Assembly (NCBI RefSeq): GCF_001583495.1
Contig: NZ_LQAQ01000019.1
Coordinates: 62,001-126,000, forward strand
Length of the DNA stretch: 64,000 nt
From: Flammeovirga sp. SJP92
GTDB lineage: Bacteria > Bacteroidota > Bacteroidia > Cytophagales > Flammeovirgaceae
Direction: 5' to 3'
Shown: piece by piece, positions 8,916-17,641 of the stretch
How positions within the stretch are numbered: the stretch's first letter is position 1
How the letters are laid out: each line of letters starts with the position of its first letter
Position numbers and translations under genes: made by a program
Notes under the pieces: model-generated
What the model was told of the DNA's origin: nothing
Seen by the model: the letters and a program-made list of their open reading frames with translations, nothing else
Database searches by the model: none

Positions 8916-9131
8916 TTAAGAATGAAAACCTACTCTGCTATTTTGCTCTTGAGAAGGAGATGAAATGGTCATTTTCACTTTTTTCTTCATTAGAGCAGTA
9001 ATTGAAATTGCTTCTGCTTTTTGAGATGCTGATTCCTCATTTCTTGAACAAGAAGAAAACGACCCGAAGAATAATGTCATAGAAGCAGTAAAAATGAGAT
9101 AAAGGATTTTTGTTGTTATTTTACTTTTCAT
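8916..9131 (-). CDS. Small lipoprotein
   Basis: 71 residues. KSKITTKILYLIFTASM leads into a hydrophobic stretch and a lipobox-like GSFSSC (Cys ~28), with a short polar mature part (S, E, K rich). No family recognised. It lies directly upstream of the C45-type hydrolase on the same strand. The lipoprotein signal is clear; function is unknown. Confidence 0.6.
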   Translation of the reverse strand: MKSKITTKILYLIFTASMTLFFGSFSSCSRNEESASQKAEAISITALMKKKVKMTISSPSQEQNSRVGFHS

Positions 9132-9219
9132 ATCAATTGTTGTGTGATTAATAAATGATTATTTAGAAAGTTTAGCGACCTGAACTGATTGAAATCAGAT
9201 TGTATTCATGAAAAAAAAA

Positions 9220-9248
9220 TTTTAATTTTATGTACATTAAAATTAAAA
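9220..9248. promoter_or_regulatory. Perfect AT-rich inverted repeat, possible operator
   Basis: TTTTAATTTTA (9220-9230) and TAAAATTAAAA (9238-9248) are exact reverse complements around TGTACAT. The site is ~90 bases upstream of the lipoprotein/C45 unit. It could bind a dimeric regulator; nothing else in the 9132-9473 gap looks coding. Confidence 0.35.
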
Positions 9249-9353
9249 CTTTTTGTGTTTCATTTTTGATATTTTTGTAACGCTTTTAAAAATTAAAAAG
9301 TTACACATGTATACTGATTTTAACTTATTTTCGTCTTTTAGATTTTTAGGCAT

Positions 9354-9382
9354 AAAAAAAGCCTTTCTTTAAAAAGGCTTTC
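9354..9382 (-). terminator. Intrinsic terminator
   Basis: On the minus strand AAGCCTTT pairs with AAAGGCTT and is followed by seven T. It lies downstream of the 9474-9863 gene. Confidence 0.8.
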
Positions 9383-9473
9383 ATCTAATGTCATAATTTT
9401 GACTTCGGAGTATTTTTTACGAGGTGATAACGCAATACATTCGATCTAAAAAAATAGAAAGGAAGCTACTGTT

Positions 9474-9863
9474 TTATGATTTATTTTCAATTTGAGAAAC
9501 AATTACTGGAATAACCTCATTGAAAGGTTTTCCACTCAGTTTTGCCATTGTAGTACACATATCAAAGATATCCTTTCCTCGTTGGCTTTTCATTAATTCC
9601 AAAGCAGAAACGTAATCATAATTTTCATTCTCCTGTGCAAGATTCAAAACAATCCGGCTAAACTTCATCAGTTTTGTTTCTTCAAAACCACCTTCAAACT
9701 CAGGAATTTCCTGTAGAATGGTACTGATCATCAACAAGTCATAATTATCAGGAATTGATTGCTCATATCCTTTCATTGTTTTTTTGTATTCATCGTGCAG
9801 TTCTTTATTCACTCTGATCGATGAAGACTGATTCTTTAGACTTCCTTTATTTTTACTTGCCAT
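9474..9863 (-). CDS. Hypothetical protein, possible N-terminal DNA-binding segment
   Basis: 129 residues, soluble, no signal. The N-terminus is basic (MASKNKGSLKNQSSSIRVNK) and reminiscent of ribbon-helix-helix openings (SSIRVNKELHDEY). The rest is helical, with an acidic centre (QEIPEFEGGFEETK) and a hydrophobic C-terminal helix (FNEVIPVIVSQIE). No family recognised. It stands alone between a terminator and an apparently empty spacer. Confidence 0.55.
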   Translation of the reverse strand: MASKNKGSLKNQSSSIRVNKELHDEYKKTMKGYEQSIPDNYDLLMISTILQEIPEFEGGFEETKLMKFSRIVLNLAQENENYDYVSALELMKSQRGKDIFDMCTTMAKLSGKPFNEVIPVIVSQIENKS

Positions 9864-10169
9864 ACTTTTTCATAATTAATGCAACACGAAAATACACAAT
9901 TGCAATTATTTATAAAACTCAGAGCTCTACTCACTTTCTTCTTTTTCAATTTATTGGATCAATTTAAAAATGATAAAAATGAATAGAACCATTCCCAATA
10001 TTACATTTCTACACGCTACATTATTGAAAATGTTGTTGTATATTACTTTAAACTTGTTGTCTAAAGTAAGGATAAATGTGCGTCGATTGAGTTGACAACT
10101 CCACTTTTTATGCTCTTCAAATGGTAAAATTACCAATCATCAAAAATGCTACATATTGAATAAAGTACT
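9864..10169. other. Intergenic, no supported gene
   Basis: 306 bases between the hypothetical gene and the antiporter. A minus-strand frame of 61 codons (9951-10136) exists, but its composition and position do not convince. No terminator or clear promoter box was found. Confidence 0.5.
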
Positions 10170-11147
10170 ATGGAGAATAAACTAATTATTAATATTCTAG
10201 AATTAATAGGGGGTCTAATTGTCTTGATAGGTGGGGGTGAGTTTTTAGTAAATGGAGCAACAAACATTGCGTTACGTCTAAAAATTCCACCAATTATAGT
10301 AGGCCTTACTATTGTTGCGTTTGGTACTTCCGCTCCTGAGCTTTTTATTAGTTTACATTCTGCCTTAGCAGGAAATGCAGACTTGGCTATTGGTAATGTG
10401 GTGGGGTCGAATATCTGTAATCTAGGAATGGTATTGGGCATTACTGCTATCATTTATCCCATTAAAGTAAGTGATACCACTCTAAAATTTGATTGGCCTG
10501 TAGCAATGGGCTCTTCTCTTCTACTGTTTCTCCTCACTTTTGACAATGTTATTTCTCCCACAGAAGGGGCCATTTTCTTTACATTACTTATTCTTTACCT
10601 TTTTATTCTTTTCAGAAGAACAAAATCGGATATTGAACTTCAAAAAACTACTAATGAAGAGTTTCAATTGGATGAAAGTGAAAAATTCAAAAGTCCTGTA
10701 ACGCTTTGGGTTAAAGATATTGCATTTCTAGTGACAGGGATTGTGGCGTTGAAGTTTGGCGCGGAATGGTTTATAGAAGGTGCAAAATCCATCTGTTTGG
10801 AACAGCTTGGTTTAGAAGAAAGAATTGTTGGCATTTTGGTATTAGCCATTGGCACAAGTTTACCTGAACTGGTCACTTCTGCAGTGGCCGCTTTTAAGAA
10901 AGAAACCGATTTAGCTTTAGGCAACTTAATGGGTTCTAATATATTCAATGTACTTTCTATATTAGGTATCACAAGTATGGTCATTCCTATTAATGTAAGC
11001 GAAATCATGCATAATTATGATATGGTTTGGATGCTCGTCATCACATTACTGACTATTCCTTTAATGATATTAGGACGCGATTTAAATCGTTGGGAAGGAT
11101 TAGTCATGCTAAGTGCATATTGCATTTATATTTATACCATATTTTAA
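10170..11147 (+). CDS. CaCA-family cation antiporter (YrbG-like Ca2+/Na+ exchanger)
   Basis: 325 residues, ten predicted membrane helices in two homologous halves separated by a charged cytosolic loop (~150-175). The alpha-1 repeat is TIVAFGTSAPELFISLHSAL followed by GNADLAIGNVVGSNICN. The alpha-2 repeat is LAIGTSLPELVTSAVAAFKK followed by DLALGNLMGSNIFN. These are the ion-binding signatures of the superfamily. It exchanges Ca2+ (or K+) for Na+/H+ at the inner membrane. It appears monocistronic. Confidence 0.95.
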   Translation: MENKLIINILELIGGLIVLIGGGEFLVNGATNIALRLKIPPIIVGLTIVAFGTSAPELFISLHSALAGNADLAIGNVVGSNICNLGMVLGITAIIYPIKVSDTTLKFDWPVAMGSSLLLFLLTFDNVISPTEGAIFFTLLILYLFILFRRTKSDIELQKTTNEEFQLDESEKFKSPVTLWVKDIAFLVTGIVALKFGAEWFIEGAKSICLEQLGLEERIVGILVLAIGTSLPELVTSAVAAFKKETDLALGNLMGSNIFNVLSILGITSMVIPINVSEIMHNYDMVWMLVITLLTIPLMILGRDLNRWEGLVMLSAYCIYIYTIF

Positions 11148-11187
11148 TTTTTGAATAAAATACATAGTATATGTCCTCATAAACGGT

Positions 11188-11219
11188 AAAAAACTCCTAC
11201 TCAAAAAAGTAGAAGTTTT
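11188..11219 (-). terminator. Probable bidirectional terminator
   Basis: AAAACTCCTAC and GTAGAAGTTTT pair with one mismatch on the plus strand and only a G-U pair on the minus strand, with T-rich sequence on the minus side. It sits between convergent genes (antiporter and AraC regulator). Confidence 0.6.
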
Positions 11220-11303
11220 ACTCTCACTAATAAATATTTTGTATTCTCTAAAATACAGTGTTGGTTTTCTCCCTTTTAACTAATTACAAACTGTGTTATC
11301 TTA

Positions 11304-12152
11304 TTATATCATTTCTTTTTTTCTGAAACTTGAAGGGGAAAAACCATAATGCTGATGGAATACTTTGGAGAAGTATCCCACATCATTAAACCCGCAATCG
11401 TAACAAATTTCGGAAATTCTGTCTGTGGTTTGGATCAATAATTCTGATGCTTTTTGAATCCTTTTTTTATTGATGTACTGCTTGGGGCTTTCATTAAAAG
11501 TCAATCGGAATTTTCTTTTGAATGTCGACAAACTATGTCCCGTTAAAATAGCAATATCTTCAATGGATAAATCTTCATATAAATGACTATGTATGATCTT
11601 CTTGAACTGTGTTTCTTCAGGTTGAAATAATGAACTTAACAATGCCTTGACGTTATTGCCTTCCTTAGCATTAGAGAGTAATAAAATGAGTTCTTTCACC
11701 TTCAGTTTTATCAATTCCTCATTGACCATTGCGGGATTATTGAAGTAAAAAAGTAAACTGTCAATATAAGTTGTGATCATTTCATCCAATGGAATTTTCT
11801 CTACATTGTGAGTGACTTTCCGAGGGTATTTCAATACTTCCGGCAACCCTTCATCATAGACATACTTTAATGTATCTGGATAAAAATGAATTAAAATTGC
11901 TTCATAGGGTTGCTCTGCCTGCTCCCCAACCCAATGATTGATATAATTGCCGCATTTCATCAAAAAACTATCCGAAGAAGTAAAAGTATATTGCTCATTG
12001 GTGGCATAAAGCATTGTTTTTCCTTGAAGAACATGAATAAAACACGCCTCATTATTCATGGTTGCATCTTTCTTTAGTGGAGGGTTGAAACTTGCTTTTT
12101 CAAAAACAGGTTTTCCATTGAGCATAAAATGATCATAACTTAACAAACTCAT
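11304..12152 (-). CDS. AraC-family transcriptional regulator
   Basis: 282 residues. The N-terminal ~160 residues form a cupin-like ligand-binding region (ACFIHVLQGKTMLYATNEQY, then SFLMKCGNYINHW). The C-terminal ~100 residues are two helix-turn-helix motifs (SIEDIAILTGHSLSTFKRKF and ISEICYDCGFNDVGYFSKVF, then the closing F/Y-G-F-S-P-S-S-F-R). It is clearly paralogous to the regulator at 12842-13690, with the same length and the same motifs throughout. It is 9 bases downstream of the SRPBCC gene and so probably in one operon with it. Confidence 0.92.
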   Translation of the reverse strand: MSLLSYDHFMLNGKPVFEKASFNPPLKKDATMNNEACFIHVLQGKTMLYATNEQYTFTSSDSFLMKCGNYINHWVGEQAEQPYEAILIHFYPDTLKYVYDEGLPEVLKYPRKVTHNVEKIPLDEMITTYIDSLLFYFNNPAMVNEELIKLKVKELILLLSNAKEGNNVKALLSSLFQPEETQFKKIIHSHLYEDLSIEDIAILTGHSLSTFKRKFRLTFNESPKQYINKKRIQKASELLIQTTDRISEICYDCGFNDVGYFSKVFHQHYGFSPSSFRKKEMI

Positions 12153-12161
12153 AAAAAGGCC

Positions 12162-12740
12162 TTATCTAGTTTCGTATTGTTTCTTGATAGCATCAAAATT
12201 ATCAGCATTCACTTCCTCACCTGTAGTCACATAATGCTCCACGGCTAGCATATAATTACTCAATTGTTTTTTAAATTTCCCTTTAGCAAGACCTCCCATA
12301 AATGCAGGTTTTGTTCTGTAATTGAATTCAAATACCAGTTTACTTGTATTTTCATCAAGAGGCACTACTTTGTAAGTAGCATATGAATATTCTGGAACTA
12401 ATGGAATACCTTGTGTAGTCGTAATCTGCACCTTAAAAGAATAATTTTCAGGATCATAATTCACCTGTGTTTCTTTCACATATTTAGAACCGTCTGTATT
12501 CAAATTACAAACTCTCTCTGCTCCTTCACAGCCTTGATGCTGATTATTTGTATAACTAGAACTAACGACAAGGGGATGTGATTTATGAATATCACCAAAC
12601 TCCTCACCTACTACTTTCCAAACTGCTGAAGCTGGAGCTTTCATTGTTCTTTCTACCGTAATAAATTGGGTTTTCTTTTGAGCAAAAAGACTTACAGAAA
12701 AAAGTAAAAAGTAGAATGTAAAATAGACCGCATTTTTCAT
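12162..12740 (-). CDS. Secreted SRPBCC (START-like) domain protein
   Basis: 192 residues with a signal peptide (1-20, ending LFAQ). The mature part begins FITVERTMKAPASAVWKVVG and contains CNLNTDGSKYVKE and SKLVFEFNYRTKPAFMG. This is the helix-grip pattern of SRPBCC polyketide-cyclase/START-like proteins that bind hydrophobic ligands. It lies between two paralogous AraC regulators. The upstream strand carries ATATTTGTAATGT (minus strand, ~12781-12793), the same promoter-like core found in the C45 array further on. Confidence 0.8.
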   Translation of the reverse strand: MKNAVYFTFYFLLFSVSLFAQKKTQFITVERTMKAPASAVWKVVGEEFGDIHKSHPLVVSSSYTNNQHQGCEGAERVCNLNTDGSKYVKETQVNYDPENYSFKVQITTTQGIPLVPEYSYATYKVVPLDENTSKLVFEFNYRTKPAFMGGLAKGKFKKQLSNYMLAVEHYVTTGEEVNADNFDAIKKQYETR

Positions 12741-12841
12741 AGTGTAATGTATTTAAAAGCTATAATTGTTTTTGTTGACATTACAAATATGGCGGGTCTA
12801 CGAGTGGTTTATAGTGACAAAAAGTTCAATGATTTGGAAAA

Positions 12842-13690
12842 TTAGACCAATGACTTTTTATAGTCGGAAGGCGATACTTGATAGGCCGATTTAAAGAGTT
12901 TAGAGAAATAGCCAATGTCATTAAATCCACAATCATATGCTATTTCAGAGATGCGCTGATCTGTGGTTTGAAGTAAACTGACGGCCTTTTCCAGTCTTTT
13001 TGATTTGATGTACTGTGTGGGGCTGGTATTGAAGACGGTTTTGAATTTTCTTTTAAAAGTGGATAGACTGAGTCCTGTAAAAAAAGCCAAATCCTGCAAA
13101 CTTAAATCTTCATATAGGTGAGCATGAATAATTTCCTTAAAGTCATAAGCGTTGGCTTTGAATAAGTCACTGAACATATTTTTAATAACACCTGACTGAT
13201 CAGAATTCAACATCACTTGAATCAATTCTCTTACCTTTAGCTTGATTAATTCATCATTCATCAAAGAAGGATTCTGGAAATAAAATTCTAAGCTTTTGAT
13301 ATAATTTATCAGCATCTCATTGGTCTTTATCTTCGCCACTGGCCCATGTGGTTTTACCTCAGAAGATTTAAACACATCTGGAATATTATTATCATAAATA
13401 TGTTTTAAAACATCAGGATAAAAATGCATCACCATCACCTGACTTTTTTCATCATCTTCATTCTTTTCCCAAATATTCACAAAGTTGTCACATTTCATTA
13501 AAAAAGAATCTGAAGTTTCTAACGAAAGTGTATCGTTTGGAACATAAAGGTTTGATTTTCCTTTGATGATAAAAACGAAACGGGCTTCATCTACAAAAGA
13601 CGAATTGGCTTTGAAAGGGGGCTCAAAAACTGCTTTTCCAAAAATAGGTTTGTCTAATAGTTCGAAGTGTGTAAGGTCAAATGAAGCCAT
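12842..13690 (-). CDS. AraC-family transcriptional regulator (paralogue)
   Basis: 282 residues, same architecture as the protein at 11304-12152: cupin-like N-terminus (ARFVFIIKGKSNLYVPND, SFLMKCDNFVNIW), then two HTH motifs (SLQDLAFFTGLSLSTFKRKF and ISEIAYDCGFNDIGYFSKLF). The two frame an SRPBCC gene, suggesting a duplication around a ligand-binding partner. A small hairpin GAGGGT/ACCCTC (13739-13756) lies ~50 bases upstream of its start and could be an operator. Confidence 0.92.
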   Translation of the reverse strand: MASFDLTHFELLDKPIFGKAVFEPPFKANSSFVDEARFVFIIKGKSNLYVPNDTLSLETSDSFLMKCDNFVNIWEKNEDDEKSQVMVMHFYPDVLKHIYDNNIPDVFKSSEVKPHGPVAKIKTNEMLINYIKSLEFYFQNPSLMNDELIKLKVRELIQVMLNSDQSGVIKNMFSDLFKANAYDFKEIIHAHLYEDLSLQDLAFFTGLSLSTFKRKFKTVFNTSPTQYIKSKRLEKAVSLLQTTDQRISEIAYDCGFNDIGYFSKLFKSAYQVSPSDYKKSLV

Positions 13691-13867
13691 AAAACGAGGT
13701 GTTTACCCTAAATGGTGGATTGATGGTTTATTAAAAAAGAGGGTGAATATACCCTCAAAAAATAAAGGATTTATATTCTAATTAATTAATTTTTATGAAA
13801 ATGAACAAATAAACCGAAATTGCACTTTAGTTAATGCTAAAAAAATATGTTATGACAAGAAGATCTT

Positions 13868-13875
13868 TATCTTTG
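13868..13875 (+). promoter_or_regulatory. Bacteroidota -7 box for the MlaE/MlaF operon
   Basis: TATCTTTG matches TAnnTTTG exactly and lies 77 bases upstream of the permease ATG. No convincing -33 TTG is seen at the usual distance. Confidence 0.5.
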
Positions 13876-13952
13876 TAGGGTGGAAATCTGACAGGATGTT
13901 TTGATCATCCTAATTAAAGATTTCTAATTTTTTTAGAAATAAGACTAATCAC

Positions 13953-14684
13953 ATGAGACGCTTAGGCGAATATATTCTCTTTTTAAAAAAGATGTTCTCC
14001 AACAGGGAGCCTCTTACCACTTACGTTCGTTTATTTTTTCAGGAGTGTATCAATATAGGTATCAATTCCCTCTTTTTAGTAGGATTCGTATCTCTTTTTG
14101 TAGGAGCTGTAATTGCGTTGCAAATGGCTTACAATATTGTTAGTCCATTATTACCAAAGTATATTATTGGTTTGGCTACAAGAGAAATGATGATTCTAGA
14201 AATGGCACCTACTTTATCGGCCATTGTATTTGCAGGCAAAGTAGGTTCACAGATTGCAGGTGGAATTGGTACAATGCGTATCACTGAGCAAATTGATGCT
14301 TTGGAAGTCATGGGTATAAATTCAGCTTCTTATTTGGTACTACCTAAAATTTTGGCAGGAATGACCATGTTGCCGCTGTTAGCTATACTATCTGCCGCTT
14401 TAGGAATCTGGGGTGGTTACTTGGCTACAATTTTCGGTAATTTATCTCCTACTGAGGATTATATATATGGTATTCAAAATACTTTTGTACCTTTTGAAGT
14501 ACCTTTTGCCATTATCAAAGCATTTGTTTTCGGTTTTATCGTAACTTCGATTTCTGCTTTTAAAGGCTATAATGTCAAAGGTGGTGCTTTAGAAGTAGGT
14601 AAAGCAAGTACTGACGCCGTTACCGCTTCTTGTATTGCTATTCTTGCAGCAGACTTTATTCTAGCAGACACTTTACTTTCGTAG
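13953..14684 (+). CDS. mlaE: MlaE-family ABC transporter permease
   Basis: 243 residues, about five membrane helices. Signature stretches include SLFVGAVIALQMAYNI, APTLSAIVFAGKVGSQIAGGIGTM and ITEQIDALEVMGINS (the family's EQ-loop). MlaE permeases move phospholipids between inner and outer membrane with the MlaF ATPase. The ATPase follows after three bases. The MCE-domain (MlaD) partner is not in the window on this strand, so it is encoded elsewhere or the pair is incomplete here. Confidence 0.92.
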   Translation: MRRLGEYILFLKKMFSNREPLTTYVRLFFQECINIGINSLFLVGFVSLFVGAVIALQMAYNIVSPLLPKYIIGLATREMMILEMAPTLSAIVFAGKVGSQIAGGIGTMRITEQIDALEVMGINSASYLVLPKILAGMTMLPLLAILSAALGIWGGYLATIFGNLSPTEDYIYGIQNTFVPFEVPFAIIKAFVFGFIVTSISAFKGYNVKGGALEVGKASTDAVTASCIAILAADFILADTLLS

Positions 14685-14687
14685 ACA

Positions 14688-15437
14688 ATGATTGAGATTA
14701 AAAACGTAGGAAAATCTTTCCAAGGAAAGGAAGTACTGATGGATATTAGTGCCACTTTTGAGAAAGGAAAAACGAATATGATCATCGGTGCATCTGGTAC
14801 TGGTAAAAGTGTATTGTTGAAAACCATTGTAGGGCTTTTCTCTCCAGACAAAGGGTCTGTGTTATATGACGGTAGAGATTTCCACCGTTCCAGCATCAAA
14901 GAGCAGAAAATTATCCGTGGTGAAATTGGTATGCTTTTCCAAGGCAGTGCTTTATTTGACTCATTGACAGTAGCTGAAAACGTACGCTTCCCATTGAACA
15001 TCCACTCTGACCTGTCAGAAAGTGAAAAAGATGACAAAGTGAATTTTTACTTAAAAAGAGTGGGCTTGGAAAATGCTGCTCATAAAATGCCTTCAGAAAT
15101 TAGTGGTGGTATGCAAAAAAGGGTCGGTATTGCCAGAGCAATTGTTATGAACTCTCAGTACTTATTCTGTGATGAACCCAACTCTGGTCTAGATCCGCAA
15201 ACAGCATGGATGATTGACCAATTGATTCATGAAATTACACAAGAGTATAACCTTACAACTGTCATTGTATCACATGATATGAACTCTGTAATGGAGATTG
15301 GAGAATACATCATGTTTATGTATAGAGGACTGAAAATATGGGAAGGTACTAAGGATGAAATCTTGGATGCTGAACCAAAAGAACTTCAGGATTTCTTATT
15401 CTCAAACAAATTAGTAAGAACTTTTAAAGGAATATAG
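14688..15437 (+). CDS. mlaF: MlaF-type ABC transporter ATP-binding protein
   Basis: 249 residues. Walker A is GASGTGKS (~34-41), signature ISGGMQKRVGIARAI (~139-153), Walker B LFCDEPNSGLD (~160-170), H-loop VSHD (~195). It powers the permease encoded just upstream; inner-membrane phospholipid trafficking is the known role of the family. A strong terminator follows. Confidence 0.94.
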   Translation: MIEIKNVGKSFQGKEVLMDISATFEKGKTNMIIGASGTGKSVLLKTIVGLFSPDKGSVLYDGRDFHRSSIKEQKIIRGEIGMLFQGSALFDSLTVAENVRFPLNIHSDLSESEKDDKVNFYLKRVGLENAAHKMPSEISGGMQKRVGIARAIVMNSQYLFCDEPNSGLDPQTAWMIDQLIHEITQEYNLTTVIVSHDMNSVMEIGEYIMFMYRGLKIWEGTKDEILDAEPKELQDFLFSNKLVRTFKGI

Positions 15438-15504
15438 TGAGGGAAGAATGAAGATGGAAATGTCTCCAGTTCATTTTGGCATTGACCTTTTCCCAAAAAT
15501 ATAC

Positions 15505-15544
15505 AACGAGCATCAAGATTGATTTTTCTTGATGCTCGTTTTTT
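15505..15544 (+). terminator. Intrinsic terminator of the MlaE/F operon
   Basis: A perfect 14-base-pair stem, AACGAGCATCAAGA (15505-15518) with TCTTGATGCTCGTT (15527-15540), followed by T4. Confidence 0.92.
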
Positions 15545-15548
15545 ATTG

Positions 15549-15942
15549 GTACCACCTGTAGAAGCGTAGCCTGCTACGCAAAAACGATGAAGGTATTTCA
15601 AATAAGTACAAATTCAAAATTATATAATTCTATTTGTTGTTTTGCGATTACTTCCTTCAAAAAACTTTTAATTGAACCACCAATATTACGTTTTTTAGCG
15701 TTGTACTCACAAAAAATAAATTAGAATTAACTATGATTTATTTTTGATTTAGTACTTAATGAAATTTAATTATAACGAAAAACGCAATCTTTGATTTTTT
15801 AAGGAAGATACCTTTGATTACTACTTTTTGAACAAACACGCAGCAAAGCTACGTGGCTACAGGTGGATACCAACTAGTGAATTGTTATTGACTATAATCT
15901 TCTCTTATTGGGTGAGTTGTGTAGCAGGACTACGCTTCTACG
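15549..15942. repeat. Inverted-repeat spacer with three copies of a GTAG-CTAC hairpin motif
   Basis: Copy 1 (15549-15579) holds CACCTGTAGAAGCGTAG followed by CCTGCTACGC, itself a hairpin (GCGTAG-CCTG-CTACGC). Copy 2 (15837-15871) is its diverged inverse (ending GCTACAGGTGG), so copies 1 and 2 bracket a ~260-base AT-rich core. Copy 3 (15921-15942) is another inverse copy (GTAGCAGGACTACGCTTCTAC). No reading frame of note lies inside. It could be a degraded MITE or palindromic intergenic repeat family. Confidence 0.6.
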
Positions 15943-15955
15943 AAAGGATTATATC

Positions 15956-16795
15956 TTAACGGGCATTATTACTTTCCGCTTCTACCCCAAAAGATTCTAA
16001 TAATAAATCATTCATGGCTTCGCTATTAAAAATAGTATTGATTTTACCTTTTACATCCCTTGGGTGAATTGCATCTCCATACCATTTCACTTGTATTTTA
16101 GCTCTTTTTCCATCTAAATATTTTTTACCTTCTTCCATATCCCTGCGTTTGATGGGTTTCAATAATTGATAAGGAAAACCGTAAGTATATTCCTCATAAA
16201 CATAGGTTTGTTTTTCTGAAATAGAAGCCTCAGAAGCTTGTTTGAAACGACCTGGAGTGGCTGAATCTCTTGTATTTCTCGACATTCTGATAGCAATCTG
16301 TACACTATCTACTCCTTTGATGGGTACATTATGAATAGTGATACGCTCGTATTTCTCTACTCCTTTATTGGAAGTATAGGAAGATAAAAACAAAGAAATA
16401 CTAAAAACCAACGTCAATATTTTGGCACCGATGATCAATAGTCTACTATTTTTATGTTTGCTTTCTAATACTACTTGCTCCACCTGAAAACCATCCATAT
16501 TGACTTTATGCACCGCCAATGTTTTATCGGGTATTGAGTAAGGTAACAGAAGAGAAAGCACAATCATAAATAGAACAGTAAAGTAAAATGGCTCCTTAAA
16601 ACCTACAGTCTGATTAAAGGTAACCTCTAATGTTCCATTTAATAATAATGCAAATCCAACAATCAAAAGCGTATAAACTACTGACAATAGGTATGGACGA
16701 TACTTAAAGGGAATATTGGAAACAGTTTTATGGACTCTATTTGATTTACCTCTCTCTTCACTGTCATATTTAGAGTTAGTCGTCACTTTAAACAT
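15956..16795 (-). CDS. Hypothetical integral membrane protein
   Basis: 279 residues. About three N-terminal helices (roughly 34-54, 67-87, 121-139), then a ~140-residue soluble domain beginning GVEKYERITIHNVPIKGVDS with a YVYEEYTYGFPYQLLKPIKRRD segment. No family recognised. It is separated from the endonuclease V gene by ~100 bases and may be monocistronic. Confidence 0.65.
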   Translation of the reverse strand: MFKVTTNSKYDSEERGKSNRVHKTVSNIPFKYRPYLLSVVYTLLIVGFALLLNGTLEVTFNQTVGFKEPFYFTVLFMIVLSLLLPYSIPDKTLAVHKVNMDGFQVEQVVLESKHKNSRLLIIGAKILTLVFSISLFLSSYTSNKGVEKYERITIHNVPIKGVDSVQIAIRMSRNTRDSATPGRFKQASEASISEKQTYVYEEYTYGFPYQLLKPIKRRDMEEGKKYLDGKRAKIQVKWYGDAIHPRDVKGKINTIFNSEAMNDLLLESFGVEAESNNAR

Positions 16796-16900
16796 AATTC
16801 AATCTTTCTTTCGGGTTTATCTAATTTAATATCAAACAAATATACGTATAGACATCCCAAAGGATTATGAATTATCGTTAATTGTATTTAATGACCTTAC

Positions 16901-17593
16901 TCAGGAAATCAATTCAAAATCACCAGTTTCTCCTTTAGAAGCTCTTCTCACAGCTTGATCGGCTCTTCGTACTGGCTCAAAGATTCTGTACTCTCCATGG
17001 TACTTTTTAATGATATGAATAGTGTTTTCGATACTAATTAAGTGACCTGGACTGATAAAAATGGGCTTCACACCTGTATTACTTCTCAAAGCCACTCCTA
17101 CCACTTCATCATCTAAAAGCATTGGTGATATACTTCCTTTTTGTGTCCCTAACTCTCTTTCATATTTAATCAGCGGTTTCTTGGCACAGCCAATTGTAGG
17201 AATGTTCAACTTTAAACCAAGCCAGCTTGCTATTCCAAATCTTCTTGGGTGAGCAATTCCATGACCATCAACAATGATCAATGCAGGTTTTAATTTTAAT
17301 TCAGATGCTAATTGTTCTAGGCATTCTACTAATAAAGGACCTTCATAATAGGCAAAATACCCTGAGGTATATGGAGTAGTAGGTAAGGGATGAATGGTCA
17401 CAAAGGTATTGACCCACTCTCCTGTTTTTCCTCTCATGATATCACAAGATACAAATGCACAATCTTCTGTATAAGCCACATCCATTGTACATACTGCATC
17501 TTCCAGTCCCAATTCCAGTCTAGGAGTATCGTCAGGGTGAATAATCACTTTCTTTGCTAACTCCTCTTGTTCTTTATCTTTAATTTTATCCAT
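16901..17593 (-). CDS. nfi: Endonuclease V (deoxyinosine 3' endonuclease)
   Basis: Family motifs are TMDVAYTED (metal-binding Asp), YFAYYEGPLLVECLEQL, and LIIVDGHGIAHPRRFGIASW with the catalytic Asp, then IGCAKKPL. It nicks DNA at the second phosphodiester 3' of deoxyinosine to start its repair. An upstream in-frame ATG at 17638 would add 15 residues, but those codons are the hairpin of a terminator (17604-17635). The start at 17593 (MDKIKDKEQEE, 230 residues) is therefore preferred. Expression needs read-through from mltG or a promoter inside it. Confidence 0.93.
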   Translation of the reverse strand: MDKIKDKEQEELAKKVIIHPDDTPRLELGLEDAVCTMDVAYTEDCAFVSCDIMRGKTGEWVNTFVTIHPLPTTPYTSGYFAYYEGPLLVECLEQLASELKLKPALIIVDGHGIAHPRRFGIASWLGLKLNIPTIGCAKKPLIKYERELGTQKGSISPMLLDDEVVGVALRSNTGVKPIFISPGHLISIENTIHIIKKYHGEYRIFEPVRRADQAVRRASKGETGDFELIS

Positions 17594-17603
17594 AAATGGA
17601 AAT

Positions 17604-17635
17604 AAAAAAGACGTTACAATACCATTGTAACGTCT
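17604..17635 (-). terminator. Terminator between mltG and endonuclease V
   Basis: On the minus strand AGACGTTACAAT pairs perfectly (12 bp) with ATTGTAACGTCT around a three-base loop, followed by six T. It lies just after the mltG stop and inside the longest reading of the endonuclease V frame. Confidence 0.88.
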
Positions 17636-17641
17636 CATTTG

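Noticed and set aside
9951-10136. Minus-strand frame of 61 codons with a C-terminal hydrophobic helix
   Set aside because: No ribosome-binding signal, no partner, no recognised family; length is within chance for this base composition.
15549-15942. An insertion sequence with transposase
   Set aside because: No reading frame resembling a transposase lies between the inverted repeats.
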